Positions 10,327-11,701 of a stretch of 11,701 bases of DNA are shown piece by piece. The DNA comes from an uncultured Clostridia bacterium (lineage in GTDB: Bacteria > Bacillota > Clostridia > Christensenellales > Borkfalkiaceae), in the NCBI GenBank assembly GCA_947632165.1, contig CANROI010000028.1, positions 1-11,701 of the forward strand. Direction: 5' to 3'. Made by a program: the position numbers and the translations under genes. Each line of letters begins with the position of its first letter. The stretch's first letter is position 1. The notes below the pieces were generated by a model. That model was not told the DNA's origin. It made no database searches and saw only the letters and a program-made list of their open reading frames with translations.

Positions 10327-11701
10327 GCGTATCAATTTGCATAGTAAAACGCGGGGAACTTGCCCTTCTTTCCATGAATTGCCCGTAGTCCATATTCACG
10401 ACGATGCCCAAATTATATTGACGGCTGATGTCGATCCGTTTGAGCAGTTTGCAGACGATCATCTTCTGCCGCTCCTTTGAGGCGCACTCAAATTCGTCAG
10501 CCCAACCGACAAATTCCTCGTAAAGATGATCGAGGCTTTCAAGCGCGTCCTTGTCTTGATTGACTTGCGCCAAGACTTGGGGGATCTCTTTTTCGAGCTT
10601 TTCCAATTTTGCTTTTTGCAGCGTGATGGATTGGTTCAGCACTTCCATGGAAAAGCGCGATTCCCCGATCATCGCCTGCCCTATTTCCTCGATCAGCTTT
10701 TGCAATACCATTTGTTGCTTGCTGTATTCCTTGACAAGCCCCGCATAATACTTCTTCTTCGACTGCACGGCTTGTTCGTGCCTTCTTTTTATGGCTTCGT
10801 CTTTCTCGTCCTCTTTCACGGTATCCAACAGGAAACGGACGATCTCCATGACCGACTCATCCACTTTTCTCGAAGTGTACTGCCCCTGCCCGCTGCAAGC
10901 GCCGCGCCCCCGCGCCTTATTGGGACAAATATATCGGATGCTCTTGTAGACCTTCCTCGTTCCGTCTGCAAGTATGACAGGATCGGAATAGGAGATCGCG
11001 TGCATCTTCGCGCCACAATATGCGCAGAAAAGATTTCCGCCGAGCATCGCCGCTCCCTTCGTCATATAGGCGATGTTGCTCTTTCGTGTGTTCGTCACGC
11101 TTCTGCTTGCAAGGATCTTCTGCGCTTCGTCGAACACCCGCTCATCGACGATTTTCAGCTCTTCGATAAAGCCCGACTTCTTCCCGCCGCGGACAAAATA
11201 TCCCGTATAGGTGTGACTGCGCAATATGCGATTGATCGTATTCGGATGAAACATTGCCCCGCTGTGTGTCCGATACCCCTGTTCGTTGATCAAGTTGCAC
11301 AGGCGATAAGTCCCATATCCCTCTTCTACTGTCTTGTAAAAGATGAACTGCACGACTGCCGCCTCCTCGGGCACGATTTCAAGCGCGAGAAGTTCACGCC
11401 CTTTCTTGGTGACGACTCCGCTCTTGACAAATTTATAGCCGAACATAGCCGTACCGCCCGTAAATTTTCCCTCCTCCACGAGCTGTCCGAGGCGGGTTTT
11501 GACGCGGAGAGAAGTCTTGCGACTCTCCCCGCCCGCTTGCCAAAAGCGTATGTAATTCAGAAGGTAATCGCAGTCGTTCTCAAAGGTCTGCTGCCCTTCT
11601 TTCGCGCTCCAAACTTGGATGCCGCTCTTTACGAACCATTCAAGGACAAACGGCGTTTCGTTGGGAATACGCCCCAATCGGTCAAACATGAACACGAGCA
11701 A
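10304..11701 (-). CDS. Large serine recombinase (N-terminus beyond window edge)
   Basis: Site-specific DNA recombinase that integrates and excises a mobile element. The last 465 residues are visible; the first part of the catalytic domain with the active Ser lies outside the window. Residues 1-60 are the end of the resolvase domain (VFMFDRLGR, 3-11). Residues about 75-175 are the recombinase domain (GGTAMFGYKF...FHPNTINRILRSHTYTGYFVRG region), then a zinc ribbon with Cys226/Cys229 (CAYC) and Cys259/Cys269, then a charged coiled coil (about 300-385), all typical of the large serine family. The last codons, LGRARGC and stop, are written in the tRNA-Asn D arm, anticodon stem and anticodon loop (stop TAA at 10306-10304). 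The protein end may therefore differ between the integrated and free forms of the element. No terminator other than that of the tRNA follows. Confidence 0.96.
   Translation of the reverse strand: MLVFMFDRLGRIPNETPFVLEWFVKSGIQVWSAKEGQQTFENDCDYLLNYIRFWQAGGESRKTSLRVKTRLGQLVEEGKFTGGTAMFGYKFVKSGVVTKKGRELLALEIVPEEAAVVQFIFYKTVEEGYGTYRLCNLINEQGYRTHSGAMFHPNTINRILRSHTYTGYFVRGGKKSGFIEELKIVDERVFDEAQKILASRSVTNTRKSNIAYMTKGAAMLGGNLFCAYCGAKMHAISYSDPVILADGTRKVYKSIRYICPNKARGRGACSGQGQYTSRKVDESVMEIVRFLLDTVKEDEKDEAIKRRHEQAVQSKKKYYAGLVKEYSKQQMVLQKLIEEIGQAMIGESRFSMEVLNQSITLQKAKLEKLEKEIPQVLAQVNQDKDALESLDHLYEEFVGWADEFECASKERQKMIVCKLLKRIDISRQYNLGIVVNMDYGQFMERRASSPRFTMQIDTLGRARGC
10316..11701. mobile_element. End of an integrated element at tRNA-Asn
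   Basis: The recombinase gene lies at the boundary and points into the tRNA, as is usual for an integrase next to its attachment site. tRNA similarity stops at about 10326, so the crossover lies near there or further inside the tRNA. The element should extend right past the window, with the rest of tRNA-Asn at the other end. Confidence 0.7.

Overview
The window looks like a GC-rich Firmicutes chromosome, probably a gut-type Clostridia. The evidence is strong AAGGAGG-like ribosome binding sites, sigma-A promoters (TTGACA/TATAAT type), lipoprotein signal peptides, a polysaccharide deacetylase of Gram-positive type, and a tRNA with encoded CCA. The exact lineage cannot be read from the sequence.

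Left part (1-7219), chromosomal metabolism and envelope. On the minus strand are a GH16 beta-glucanase lipoprotein (GTG start, cut by the window edge), a small FmdB-like zinc ribbon protein, an M1-type metallopeptidase lipoprotein, aldose 1-epimerase (galM) and galactokinase (galK). galK-galM form a Leloir-pathway operon with a clear promoter, and the peptidase gene may be read in the same direction behind them. A NodB-family polysaccharide deacetylase diverges from galK on the plus strand and ends 2 bases short of the convergent aspartate ammonia-lyase gene (aspA).

Middle part (7220-9783), less GC-rich accessory DNA. A decayed operon on the minus strand holds a B-repeat lipoprotein split between two frames and a 208-base remnant of a fused ABC ATPase-permease, in which the first few ATPase codons are joined to the last few permease codons. 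It faces a small XRE-type repressor gene. The intergenic region carries three palindromic operators spaced exactly 29 bases apart; they cover the lipoprotein promoter, and the repressor start has no ribosome binding site. A GIY-YIG nuclease-like gene and a TIGR04076-type small protein follow, each with its own near-consensus promoter.

Right part (9784-11701), an integration locus. Two nearly identical tandem units each carry stem-loops, an intrinsic terminator and a damaged tRNA-Asn. One tRNA-Asn lacks its first 16 or so bases, where a large serine recombinase gene runs into it; the recombinase stop codon lies in the tRNA anticodon loop. The other is reduced to a 29-base remnant that keeps both acceptor strands, the discriminator base and CCA. 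The recombinase reads in from the right edge, so the body of the mobile element lies outside the window.

The most noteworthy points are the twice-broken tRNA-Asn tandem with the recombinase ending inside it, the evenly spaced three-operator switch in front of a decayed transporter operon, and an 18-base palindromic element shared by the galK and peptidase upstream regions.
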